Source: Nitrospirota bacterium
GTDB taxonomy: Bacteria; Nitrospirota; Thermodesulfovibrionia; UBA6902
Assembly: GCA_016234115.1 (NCBI GenBank)
Contig: JACRHD010000058.1
Location: forward strand, 1-33,836
DNA: 33,836 nucleotides
Direction of reading: 5' to 3'
Under the pieces are notes generated by a model. The model ran no database searches and was not told the origin of the DNA. It worked only from the letters and a program-made list of their open reading frames with translations. The translations under genes and the position numbers were made by a program. Of the stretch, positions 1 to 6,952 are shown piece after piece. The stretch's first letter is position 1. Every line of letters begins with the position of its first letter.

Positions 1-1656
1 CGCCCTGCTTCTGTTGTGAGAGAGCTTATCGACAATTCGATTGACGCGGGGGCGACTCGGATAGACGTCGAGATTTTACACGGCGGGAAGAAGCTCATCA
101 GGGTATCGGACAACGGCAGCGGCATGGAAAGGGACGACGCCGTACTGTGCTTTGAGAGACACGCGACGAGCAAGATCAGGTCGGAAGACGACCTCTTTGA
201 TATCTCCACTCTGGGCTTCAGGGGCGAGGCCCTGCCGGCTATAGCGTCGGTGTCGAAGATAACGCTCATTACGGCAGCGACTGGTTCGGGTTCAGGCGTA
301 AAAATCGAGATCGGGGTCAATCACAAAAAGGAAATTGCCGAGGCCCCGCCTGCGCAGGGGACTACGGTCGAGGTCAGGGACATTTTTTATAACACCCCGG
401 CAAGGAGAAAATTTCTGAAAAGCAACCCGACGGAGCTCTCCCATATTATCGATACGGTAGTTCAAAAGGCGTTCGCATATCCCGGGATATCGTTTTCTCT
501 CGTCCATAACGGCAGCGAACTGCTGAAGGTGTCCGCCGCGTCGGACCTGAAGGAGAGGTTCGGCCAGCTTTACGGTGAGGAGCTTACAGGGGAATTTCTC
601 GACGTCCGGAAAGAAGGATGGGGCATAAAGGTTTACGGGTTTATCTCTAAAGCGGATTTTACAGGGGGAGGAAAGGGCCGGCAGCAGATATTTGTAAATA
701 ACCGTCCAGTGAAGAATGCTGTGATCAACCACGCCGTGAGCAGGGCCTACAGAGACATGCTTCCGGGAGACAGGCGCCCGGCATATTTTATCTTTCTTGA
801 TATCGATCATGGTAAGGTGGACGTGAATGTCCATCCCGCCAAGAGGGAAGTCAGGTTTGAAACGCCTGATGAAATCCACAAAATAACAGAGGCGGCGGCG
901 TTTGAGGCGCTGAATCCCGGTCCTCGCGGAGAACGTTATGCCTCTCAAACGGGGGAAACCGGCAGTGATGTCCCTCATTATAAATACGGCCTGCCTGAAA
1001 CCCGGAATGAGACGGGCCGGGTTTCGGAGAGATTTACCGCCTTCCAGTCCGATTTCTTTGGTTCCGGGCATGCGGACGAAGTCCGTGTTTTCTTCCATGT
1101 AGGAGAATCATTCTTTGCGACTGTCATAAACGGAGGGCTGCTGATTGTCGATCAGCATGCCGCGCATGAAAGGGTCCTTTATGAAAAATTTCTTGGAAAA
1201 ACGTCCATCGAGACCGAACCGCTGTTTCTTCCGATGAGGGTCGAGCTTCCTCTTAAAGAATATCATCATATTGTGAGGCACAGGGATTTGCTTTGCGAAT
1301 TCGGACTCGAGGTCGAGGATTTCGGAGGGAATAATGTCATTGTACGGTCATTGCCGCGGGAATTGACGAAGGCGGACATGAGAGGGCTTTTAATGGGCAT
1401 TTCAGAGGGAATTCTTGAAGAGGAAACGAGCGGCGTAAAGGGGGACGCGCCCGGAGGGTCTCTTTTGAAAAATATAGCGGCCAGATTGGCCTGCCACAAA
1501 TCCGTCAGGGGGAGCGAGCGACTTACCGATGAGGAGCTGACGAAGATGATGTCCGACCTCGACGGGACGGCGGAGCCCGACAGATGTCCGCACGGACGTC
1601 CTACGAGGATTTTACTTTCGCTTGATGATCTGAAGAAGATGTTTAAAAGAAAGTGA
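1..1656 (+). CDS. mutL: DNA mismatch repair protein MutL, 5'-truncated by the window edge
   Basis: MutL couples mismatch recognition by MutS to strand cleavage and excision. The frame is open from base 1 and reads RPASVVRELIDNSIDAGA, which normally lies about 20 residues inside MutL, so only the first roughly 20 residues are missing and the GTG at 16 is not the true start. The GHKL ATPase motifs are intact: NSIDAGA, DNGSGM, GFRGEALPAI, and the GTTVEVRDIFYNTPARRKF segment. The C-terminal domain has the endonuclease motif DQHA-x2-E-x4-E (DQHAAHERVLYE), plus ACHKSVRG and CPHGRPT. This is therefore the nicking type of MutL found in bacteria without MutH, not the E. coli type. The linker between the two halves is short. 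An imperfect inverted repeat begins at the stop codon. Identification is secure. Confidence 0.97.
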   Translation, partial: RPASVVRELIDNSIDAGATRIDVEILHGGKKLIRVSDNGSGMERDDAVLCFERHATSKIRSEDDLFDISTLGFRGEALPAIASVSKITLITAATGSGSGVKIEIGVNHKKEIAEAPPAQGTTVEVRDIFYNTPARRKFLKSNPTELSHIIDTVVQKAFAYPGISFSLVHNGSELLKVSAASDLKERFGQLYGEELTGEFLDVRKEGWGIKVYGFISKADFTGGGKGRQQIFVNNRPVKNAVINHAVSRAYRDMLPGDRRPAYFIFLDIDHGKVDVNVHPAKREVRFETPDEIHKITEAAAFEALNPGPRGERYASQTGETGSDVPHYKYGLPETRNETGRVSERFTAFQSDFFGSGHADEVRVFFHVGESFFATVINGGLLIVDQHAAHERVLYEKFLGKTSIETEPLFLPMRVELPLKEYHHIVRHRDLLCEFGLEVEDFGGNNVIVRSLPRELTKADMRGLLMGISEGILEEETSGVKGDAPGGSLLKNIAARLACHKSVRGSERLTDEELTKMMSDLDGTAEPDRCPHGRPTRILLSLDDLKKMFKRK

Positions 1657-1720
1657 CAAGTTACAAGTTACAAGTGACAGGTATATTCTTTTTTTTAATT
1701 GCCTGTTACCTGTTACTGTT
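1653..1720. repeat. Imperfect inverted repeat with tandem 7-mer arms, at the mutL stop codon
   Basis: The left arm repeats a CAAGTTA-like 7-mer about three times. The right arm, after a T-rich loop, carries the complementary CTGTTAC/CTGTTAC units. It starts on the mutL stop codon. It could act as a transcript 3' end for mutL, but the arms pair imperfectly. Confidence 0.5.
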
Positions 1721-1759
1721 TATTATGACAAAAATCATAGAATATATATCCGTAGCGCG

Positions 1760-1765
1760 TATAAT
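1760..1765 (+). promoter_or_regulatory. Candidate -10 element (TATAAT) upstream of the NifU-like gene
   Basis: A consensus TATAAT lies about 30 bp before the start codon at 1797, in the otherwise non-coding stretch after mutL. No convincing -35 hexamer was found at 16-18 bp spacing, so this is a weak call. Confidence 0.35.
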
Positions 1766-1796
1766 TGAATCATAATCAAATCAAGGGGAGGGAAAG

Positions 1797-2021
1797 ATGT
1801 TAAGAGAAAGAGTCGAAGCCGTGCTGGGAAAGGTCAGACCGCTGCTTCAGCGGGACGGAGGTAACGTTGAACTGGTGGATGTCCTGCCCGACGGGACAGT
1901 AAAGGTCAAGCTGACCGGCGCGTGTTCAGGGTGCCCCATGTCTACGATGACGCTTAAGAACGCGATAGAAGAGACCATTAAAAAAGAAATCCCTGAGGTA
2001 AAGTCCGTCGTGCAGGTCTGA
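1797..2021 (+). CDS. NifU-like C-terminal-domain Fe-S scaffold protein
   Basis: This 74-residue protein is a stand-alone NifU C-terminal domain, a family that assembles or carries Fe-S clusters and passes them to apoproteins. The N-terminal helix (RERVEAVLGKVRPLLQRDGG) and the conserved GACSGCPMST loop, with the cluster-binding Cys43-x2-Cys46, are typical, and the length matches the family. The ATG at 1797 follows a strong GGGGAGGG ribosome-binding site. Three more small genes follow on the same strand, two of them with CxxC motifs, so it may serve a small redox-protein cluster. That last point is inference. Confidence 0.93.
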   Translation: MLRERVEAVLGKVRPLLQRDGGNVELVDVLPDGTVKVKLTGACSGCPMSTMTLKNAIEETIKKEIPEVKSVVQV

Positions 2022-2074
2022 CGGGTATCCGGACAAACCGTCTGCGCGCCGAATAAGGGAAGCGAGGACAGCAT

Positions 2075-2485
2075 ATGGAACTTATCATTGTATGGTATCT
2101 CAGAATGAGCATTATTTATTTCGTAGCCGGGGCCGGTATAGGGATCATGATGATTCTGGAACCTTCGACGGCAGGTCATTACGTGACGTCGCATGCGCAC
2201 CTTAATCTGTTGGGCTTTATGTCGATGATGATATACGGCGTGGGATATCATATACTGCCGAAGTTCAGCGGAAGACACATATACAGTTCCAGGATCATGC
2301 ACATACAGTTCTGGCTTGCAAACGCCGGTCTTATAGGTCTTGCTGCCGGCTGGCCCCTTCGCGCAGGAGGCAATGCCGCCGACGCAGCAGCTTCATTGCT
2401 GATAATATCGGCGGCGGTCACAGTTGGGTCTGTCGTATTATTTGCAGTCAATATACTGAAGACCGTCAAGGCGGTCCAAATGTGA
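2075..2485 (+). CDS. Four-helix membrane protein resembling cytochrome oxidase subunit I
   Basis: This 136-residue protein has four predicted membrane helices, at about 3-28, 43-61, 72-92 and 107-128. Between helices 1 and 2 it has a His-rich segment (His35, His40, His42) and then His59 in a GVGYHILPKFSGR stretch. SHAHLNLLGF...YHILPKFSGR resembles short proteins annotated as cbb3-type oxidase subunit I-like, which keep a few His residues but are far shorter than a real oxidase subunit (about 450 residues or more). It has no copper site and cannot be an oxidase by itself. It may bind heme or act in a redox or NO-related membrane process, but the function is unknown. The ATG follows a GAGGA ribosome-binding site. 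Confidence 0.75.
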   Translation: MELIIVWYLRMSIIYFVAGAGIGIMMILEPSTAGHYVTSHAHLNLLGFMSMMIYGVGYHILPKFSGRHIYSSRIMHIQFWLANAGLIGLAAGWPLRAGGNAADAAASLLIISAAVTVGSVVLFAVNILKTVKAVQM

Positions 2486-2563
2486 GAACACGGCGTGCAG
2501 GGACCGGCAGCCGAGGTTGTAAATTTCAGTAAGATACTGAAAAGTAAAAAAGGGAGGTAGCCG

Positions 2564-2779
2564 ATGACTACAGAGGTAGAGGTAACAAAGAACTCGATCA
2601 TAGGAGATATTATCAAGACCGTGCCCGGAGCAAGACAGGTGATAGAGAAGTATTTCGGATCAGGCTGTTTTACGTGTCCGGGAATCAACATGGAGACGAT
2701 AGCCTTCGGCTCGGCCATGCATAATATGGACCCCGAAAAAATAGTAAATGAGATAAAGAAGCTTATGGAGAACCGGTAA
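2564..2779 (+). CDS. DUF1858 domain protein (small CxxC protein)
   Basis: This 71-residue protein matches the DUF1858 family: a short helical domain with Gly-Ser-Gly-Cys-x2-Cys-Pro-Gly (Cys35 and Cys38) and a C-terminal helix ending in EIKKLMENR. Such domains occur alone or fused to hybrid-cluster and other redox proteins in anaerobes. Their exact role is not established, but a redox or metal-binding function is likely. The ATG at 2564 follows a strong GGGAGG ribosome-binding site. The stop codon overlaps the next start (TAATG), so it is translationally coupled to the zinc-ribbon gene downstream. Confidence 0.88.
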   Translation: MTTEVEVTKNSIIGDIIKTVPGARQVIEKYFGSGCFTCPGINMETIAFGSAMHNMDPEKIVNEIKKLMENR

Positions 2780-2907
2780 TGAGCTGCAAGTGTCTGAATT
2801 GCGGAATCACAAGTAAGGAAGTTGTATTGCTTTCATGCCGGTTCAACGGCGAACCGGTGTATGTGTGCGTAAAATGCCTTCCCATCTTCATTCACGGCTC
2901 GCATTGA
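2779..2907 (+). CDS. 42-residue zinc-ribbon-like protein
   Basis: This short gene starts at the ATG overlapping the DUF1858 stop (TAATG) and encodes 42 residues ending FIHGSH. It has four Cys likely to form a metal site (CKCLNC near the N-terminus and CVKC near residues 30-33), plus one further Cys. The spacing resembles a treble-clef or zinc-ribbon knuckle pair. I recall similar small proteins beside DUF1858 genes in anaerobes but cannot verify it here. Overlapping start and stop codons and sensible composition argue that it is real. Function is unknown. Confidence 0.7.
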   Translation: MSCKCLNCGITSKEVVLLSCRFNGEPVYVCVKCLPIFIHGSH

Positions 2908-3242
2908 TGAGTACGCGGCCCTGTCATGAATCAGGTCCTTAGATTCCCATCCCCGGTCCCGAAGTGACAGGTCAGGCCTGTCATTGCACGGCAGTTCAAA
3001 TTCTCTTCCTTACATTGAGGCGGGCCTCTACGCCGGATATTCACCAATATCATACTCCGGGAGGCATGATTCAAAAACATCTTGAAAGCAATGAGATTAC
3101 TTGTAAGGATTTTTCGCTCTTTAAGTTATTGCTTTTACAGAGTGTACTTTTTACACCGCGCGAAAATTCCGGCTAAGGTCTTGCGGCAACATGTATTTGA
3201 ATCATACCTCCCGGAGTTCATGAATAATATGGATTAACTTAG

Positions 3243-3400
3243 AAAAAGCAGTTAACCACAGAGGCACGGAGGCACAGAGTTAAAAAATAAGAGAAAAGGC
3301 CAATATGAATCATTCACCCAAGTGGTGAAGCAAAATTATTAGATAACCTTTTGTTTTCTCTGTGTCTCTGTGCCTCTGTGGTAAATGAACTGCTGTTTTT
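3243..3400. repeat. Inverted repeat, ACCACAGAGGCACGGAGG family, copy 1
   Basis: The left arm near 3243-3279 contains ACCACAGAGGCACGGAGGCA. The right arm near 3355-3400 is its reverse complement with a few changes, and pairing extends into flanking AAAA(G/C)AGCAGTT. Arms are built of degenerate 8-bp units (roughly CRGAGGCA). The roughly 75-bp centre is unrelated to that of copy 2 (30263-30463). Confidence 0.75.
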
Positions 3401-3483
3401 AGGATTAAGAATAATGTGGGCTATAGTAAGGCAGGCTTAATCGGGCATCCATGGACCTGTCGAAGTGTGGATTCCCCCTTACT

Positions 3484-3521
3484 GACTGCCAACAGTAGGT
3501 GCTTTAGGCACGGGAATGACA
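3484..3521. repeat. 38-bp dispersed repeat, copy 1
   Basis: This 38-bp unit, beginning GACTGCCAACAGTAGGTGCT and ending CGGGAATGACA, is identical to 21932-21969. The ending matches the CGGGAATGAC arm of the common GTCATTCCCG inverted-repeat family. Confidence 0.8.
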
Positions 3522-3545
3522 GGCTTCGGCAGATATTACTGATAT

Positions 3546-3586
3546 TACATGTACCCACATAATTGAGCGGTTACGGGCTACATGTA
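3546..3586. promoter_or_regulatory. Twin TACATGTA palindromes, possible regulator sites
   Basis: Two identical 8-bp palindromes TACATGTA start at 3546 and 3579, 33 bp apart (about three helical turns), directly upstream of a TTGACA element and the activator gene. The second sits in CTACATGTAAAAA, which resembles CTACAGTGTAAAAA at 5199-5212. They could be binding sites of the activator itself. Confidence 0.4.
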
Positions 3587-3593
3587 AAAAACA

Positions 3594-3622
3594 TTGACAT
3601 GTGTTTATTTTTTATGTTATTG
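3594..3622 (+). promoter_or_regulatory. Candidate sigma70 promoter for the activator gene
   Basis: A perfect TTGACA at 3594-3599 is followed at 17 bp by TTATTG (3617-3622), a weak -10. It lies about 55 bp before the start codon at 3678. Confidence 0.4.
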
Positions 3623-3677
3623 TTCTGTATTATTTCTCTGTTAAAACAATTAGTTGAATATTATTCGGGGGGGTATT

Positions 3678-5141
3678 ATGGCGAGAATGGATGTCAGGTG
3701 CAATGTCGAGCTGCCGGTCAACGTAATTATGGACGGCAGCAACTCAACCGGCATAGAATCAGAGACAAAATTTACTTCCTTAAGTCTTGGAGGCGGATTT
3801 ATTGAACTCCCCCCTCCCAGCATTGAAAATAAAATAATAGGGCTGCGCTATGACCTGCCGAGGTATGGAGAGTTTGAAATATTGGGAGAGGTAATGCGCA
3901 TTGAAGAGACCGGGATAGCGGCGCGGTTTTATAATCTCAACAGAGACGCAAAATTGAAGCTGTGGGATTATATCAGGGAGAACATTTCCGATGACTTTTC
4001 CTGTCCCTATTGCGGCAAGAAAAACACCCAGAAGCTGAGAAGATGCGACAATTGCGGGTGGAGTCTGAATTTTCATTCCCAGGACTATCTCATCGAACAC
4101 GAAAAGGAATCATTTATTAAACGCTTCGAAGTCAAGAGCGAATCATTCAGCATTGAAGATATATATAAAGTCCTTAATTTTGTCGACGTGGAGATATTAA
4201 AAATAGGAAAGAACCTCGACATCAATGAAGAATTCGTAGGGTCGAGCCAGGAAATGCTGAATGTCTTCTCGATGATCAGGAAAATTGCGCAGACCGATAT
4301 CCCGGTCCTGATTACGGGTGAAAGCGGCACAGGCAAGGAATTGACGGCGATGGCCATTCATGAAAGGAGTTTGAGGAAGAACAGGCCGTTTATTCCCATT
4401 AATTGCGCTGCGATACCGGAGAACCTTCTGGAAGCCGAGCTCTTCGGTCATGAGAAGGGATCGTTTACGGGGGCAGTGAAGCAAAAGATGGGAAAATTCG
4501 AATACGCGGACGGCGGCACGGTATTCCTTGACGAGATCGGCGAGCTTTCTCCGAATTTACAGTCAAAAATCCTGAGATTTCTTGAAGACAGGGTCGTGGA
4601 AAGAATAGGGTCGAACGTCGGAAGAAAGGTGGATATAAGACTTATCGCGGCAACGAACAATGATCTGAAGTCGGCCATCAACAGGGGGACATTCAGGAAA
4701 GACCTGTTTTACAGGCTGGATGTTTTCAATATTAATCTCCCCCCGGTCAGGGACAGAGGGGGGGACAAGGCGATCCTTGCCAGATATTTTCTGAATAAGT
4801 TTTCTAAAGAAATGAAAGTTGCAAGGGCGTTTTCCCCGGAGGCCGTCGATGCGATCAAGATCTATGACTGGCCGGGCAACGTGAGGGAAATAATAAATAA
4901 GGTAAGAAGGGCGGTCGTTATGTCCAGGGAGTCCGTCATAACACCTGGTGATCTTGATCTGGAACTGACTGCAATGAAGGTGGACGAGGTGGCCTCATTA
5001 AAAGAAGTCAGATACTCCATTGAAAAACAGAAACTGATCGAGGCGTTGAAATACTGCAATAATAATATTTCAAAGGTTGCCAGAGTCCTCGGGATCAGCA
5101 GGCCTTCTGTTTACAGCCTGCGGAAAAAATATAATATTTAG
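3678..5141 (+). CDS. Sigma54-dependent transcriptional activator: PilZ, zinc ribbon, AAA+, Fis HTH
   Basis: This 487-residue enhancer-binding protein activates sigma54 RNA polymerase. In order: a PilZ-like domain (about 1-102) with RMDVR at 3-7, matching the c-di-GMP-binding RxxxR, and SLSLGG at 34-39 near the [D/N]xSxxG motif but with Ser first; a zinc ribbon with Cys109/112 and Cys123/126; a linker; the AAA+ core with Walker A GESGTGK (214-220), the sigma54-contact loop GSFTGA (261-266, a common variant of GAFTGA) and Walker B VFLDE (282-286); and a Fis-type HTH (about 460-484). There is no receiver domain, so the signal is probably c-di-GMP or metal/redox, by inference. I chose the ATG at 3678 over the TTG at 3654 because a run of seven G residues lies just upstream. 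Nearby upstream and downstream TGTAAAAA motifs hint at autoregulation. Confidence 0.93.
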   Translation: MARMDVRCNVELPVNVIMDGSNSTGIESETKFTSLSLGGGFIELPPPSIENKIIGLRYDLPRYGEFEILGEVMRIEETGIAARFYNLNRDAKLKLWDYIRENISDDFSCPYCGKKNTQKLRRCDNCGWSLNFHSQDYLIEHEKESFIKRFEVKSESFSIEDIYKVLNFVDVEILKIGKNLDINEEFVGSSQEMLNVFSMIRKIAQTDIPVLITGESGTGKELTAMAIHERSLRKNRPFIPINCAAIPENLLEAELFGHEKGSFTGAVKQKMGKFEYADGGTVFLDEIGELSPNLQSKILRFLEDRVVERIGSNVGRKVDIRLIAATNNDLKSAINRGTFRKDLFYRLDVFNINLPPVRDRGGDKAILARYFLNKFSKEMKVARAFSPEAVDAIKIYDWPGNVREIINKVRRAVVMSRESVITPGDLDLELTAMKVDEVASLKEVRYSIEKQKLIEALKYCNNNISKVARVLGISRPSVYSLRKKYNI

Positions 5142-5183
5142 TTAATAAGACACTGCAGCACCGGATGATTTAATAGCCCCTGG

Positions 5184-5221
5184 AGTGTAAAAAATACCCT
5201 ACAGTGTAAAAATAAATTACA
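5184..5221 (+). promoter_or_regulatory. Candidate upstream activator sites (AGTGTAAAAA direct repeats)
   Basis: AGTGTAAAAA occurs at 5184 and 5203, 19 bp apart. The second copy also forms TGTAA-N7-TTACA (5205-5221). They lie about 85-105 bp upstream of the candidate -24 element at 5287, the usual distance for sigma54 activator sites, and resemble CTACATGTAAAAA upstream of the activator gene. Confidence 0.4.
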
Positions 5222-5285
5222 TTTAGTTTTGACTTCGGGGAAAAATTAAATTACCAACCTTTTAAAAAATAAGTAAAACCTCTAC

Positions 5286-5301
5286 GGGCATAATATTTGC
5301 T
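5286..5301 (+). promoter_or_regulatory. Candidate -24/-12 (sigma54) promoter
   Basis: GGGCATAATATTTGCT places GG (5287-5288) and GC (5299-5300) exactly 10 bp apart, with the C-A after GG, the TT before GC and the T after GC matching TGGCAC-N5-TTGCW. It lies about 145 bp after the activator gene. Transcription would begin near 5312, giving a leader of about 430 nt before the amidase gene, or a separate RNA. Confidence 0.5.
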
Positions 5302-5744
5302 TTTTATGTGACTGGAAACTATTTCCTGTTTATTGCAGCTTAAATTGACTCCTCAGGGTATTGCGACGAGTTGCAGAGGAGATCATAAATCGGGGACAAG
5401 CAGGCAACACTGTGCAACTTATGGGGTAACTCCTAAGTTATGGTGACAACCGCATGTTAATCGCGCTATGGTTTGACAGGGCCTGTCCTGAGTTTATCGA
5501 AGGGTCCCCGTGGTCCGCATAGCTGAGGGGTTACCTTACGGTCTGTTTTTTTTATGTAACTATTTTCATTGCCTTATTAAAATAAATTAAATAGAACCAT
5601 ACCCGTTAACCATGACGATATCGAATCCTGCTGACGGCCTTGTGAACATTTATCTGCCCTTAATAATTTTATGGGATGAATTGTAGGATATAGGATGAGG
5701 TATATCTATTGACATTTAAAACATCATTGTTTTAAAACTATTAA
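5302..5744 (+). other. Long non-coding leader with potential RNA structure
   Basis: No gene is visible. The segment 5345-5460 contains several complementary pairs: ACTCCTC with GAGGAG, AGTTGCA (5371-5377) with TGCAACT (5414-5420), and AACTTA with TAAGTT flanking GGGGTAACTCC. A GGTCCCC/GGGG-TTACC pair follows near 5503-5535, with a T8 run after it near 5546. I tried to match it to GEMM and c-di-GMP-II riboswitch consensus motifs and could not. The stretch near 5485-5510 resembles a common dispersed repeat (GTCCTGAGTTTATCGAAGGG). Confidence 0.4.
5709..5737 (+). promoter_or_regulatory. Candidate sigma70 promoter for the amidase gene
   Basis: A perfect TTGACA (5709-5714) is followed at 17 bp by TTAAAA (5732-5737). 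The expected start, about 7 nt downstream, falls at the A of the ATG at 5745, and no Shine-Dalgarno sequence is seen, so the mRNA from here would be leaderless. Confidence 0.45.
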
Positions 5745-6899
5745 ATGAAAAAGGCCTTCTGGACGCCTTTCCTGATTCTTGCCCTTGCAAGTTATGCATA
5801 TGGGTTAAAGCATTCCACAGTCAACGACCTTCGCGTCCAAACGTTCAACAACCATATAAGAATCGTAGTCGATGTAGACGCCTCCGTAGAATTCACGCAG
5901 AACCGTCTTTCCAATCCCGACCGGCTGTATTTTGATCTGAAAAACTGCGCTCTTTCAAAGCGGGCGGTTACTTCTATCTCACTGGATAACGGCATCCTGA
6001 ATAAAGTCAGGATGGCCCAGTACAACAGGGACACTGTAAGGGTGGTACTCGATATCCGTAAATCAGGGAGCCATAATGTCTTCATGGTAGAAGACCCGCA
6101 CCGGCTCGTCATTGATGTGCACTCCTCTGAGGATGACGTTCCTCCGACGGCAAGAGAAGACAAAAGTGCCGGACCAGGTGCCGTCAGGACAACAAGAATC
6201 GTGATTGATCCGGGACACGGAGGAGATGACCCCGGCGCGATCGGGCCCAGCGGGGTCCGGGAGAAAGATATTGTCCTTGCCGTTGGGAAAAAGATCGGCG
6301 GCATACTGGCGGAGCGTCCCGGCATAGAAGTAATTTATACCCGCGACAGGGACGTCTTTATCCCCCTCAATGAAAGAACGGAGACGGCAAATTCCAGAAA
6401 GGCCGATCTTTTTATATCCGTCCATGCCAACGCGAGCCCGAGGAAGAATACGAGGGGCATAGAAACTTATTTCCTGAACTGGACCGATGATGAAGAAGCC
6501 AACAAGGTCGCGGCGAGGGAGAACAAGATCTCGTTCAGCAGGATGGAGAAGATGCGGGGGGACCTCCAGGTGATCCTTTCGGACCTGGCAAGGAAGAACA
6601 AGAACGAAGAGTCGATGAAGCTCGCGTCAACCGTGCAAAGCGCGATGATCAATACGCTCAAGGACGCATACGGGGGGATTGAAGACCTCGGCGTGAAATA
6701 TGCAATGTTTTATGTGCTTGTGGGGGCCGAGATGCCGTCGATCCTGGTTGAGATATCCTTTATCAGCAACCATGAAGAGGAGAAAAGACTTTCAAGCGAG
6801 CAGTACAAAGACAAAATCGCCGAGGCCATAGCGTCGGGGATCAATTCCTATATGACAGGGGCAACGATCGTTGCAAAGAGGACCGGTGACGGGTCTTAG
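5745..6899 (+). CDS. N-acetylmuramoyl-L-alanine amidase with AMIN domain (AmiC-type)
   Basis: This periplasmic zinc amidase cleaves the bond between N-acetylmuramic acid and the stem peptide of peptidoglycan, as in cell separation. The 384-residue protein has a signal peptide (about 1-20, MKKAFWTPFLILALASYAYG), an AMIN domain (about 25-130) that targets such enzymes to the envelope, and an Amidase_3 domain (about 150-370). Zinc-site motifs are present: IDPGHGGDDPGA, SVHANA, and the late LVEISFISN with the catalytic Glu. The order AMIN-Amidase_3 and the length match AmiC. No ribosome-binding site precedes the ATG, while a TTGACA lies 36 bp upstream. The D-aminoacylase gene follows after about 50 bp. 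Confidence 0.95.
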   Translation: MKKAFWTPFLILALASYAYGLKHSTVNDLRVQTFNNHIRIVVDVDASVEFTQNRLSNPDRLYFDLKNCALSKRAVTSISLDNGILNKVRMAQYNRDTVRVVLDIRKSGSHNVFMVEDPHRLVIDVHSSEDDVPPTAREDKSAGPGAVRTTRIVIDPGHGGDDPGAIGPSGVREKDIVLAVGKKIGGILAERPGIEVIYTRDRDVFIPLNERTETANSRKADLFISVHANASPRKNTRGIETYFLNWTDDEEANKVAARENKISFSRMEKMRGDLQVILSDLARKNKNEESMKLASTVQSAMINTLKDAYGGIEDLGVKYAMFYVLVGAEMPSILVEISFISNHEEEKRLSSEQYKDKIAEAIASGINSYMTGATIVAKRTGDGS

Positions 6900-6952
6900 T
6901 CACGGGCGGGCCGCTATCTGCCGAAATCTCAGACAGCTTTGAGGAGAATATC

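Larger units (their letters stand above)
2908..3677. other. Gene-free, repeat-rich region
   Basis: No convincing gene is present in about 770 bp. Open frames at 2964-3176 and 3563-3805 lack family features and ribosome-binding sites. The stretch holds a long inverted repeat (3243-3400), a 38-bp unit shared exactly with 21932-21969, a pair of TACATGTA palindromes and a TTGACA element just before the downstream activator gene. Confidence 0.6.

Noticed and set aside
292-1098. 268-residue frame antisense to mutL
   Set aside because: It is a shadow of mutL, whose motifs are fully conserved on the other strand; it has no family features.
2964-3176. 70-residue frame in the repeat-rich gap
   Set aside because: No ribosome-binding site or family features; it lies in sequence that otherwise looks non-coding.
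3243-3400. CRISPR-like array in the repeat-rich gap
   Set aside because: The repeats are one inverted pair with a single centre; there are no regularly spaced direct repeats with unique spacers here or elsewhere in the window.
3678-5141. GSFTGA in place of GAFTGA as evidence of a dead activator
   Set aside because: GSFTGA is a common natural variant, and the Walker A and B motifs are intact.
5302-5560. c-di-GMP (GEMM) riboswitch in the amidase leader
   Set aside because: Tempting next to a PilZ protein, but the conserved GEMM and c-di-GMP-II sequence elements could not be found.
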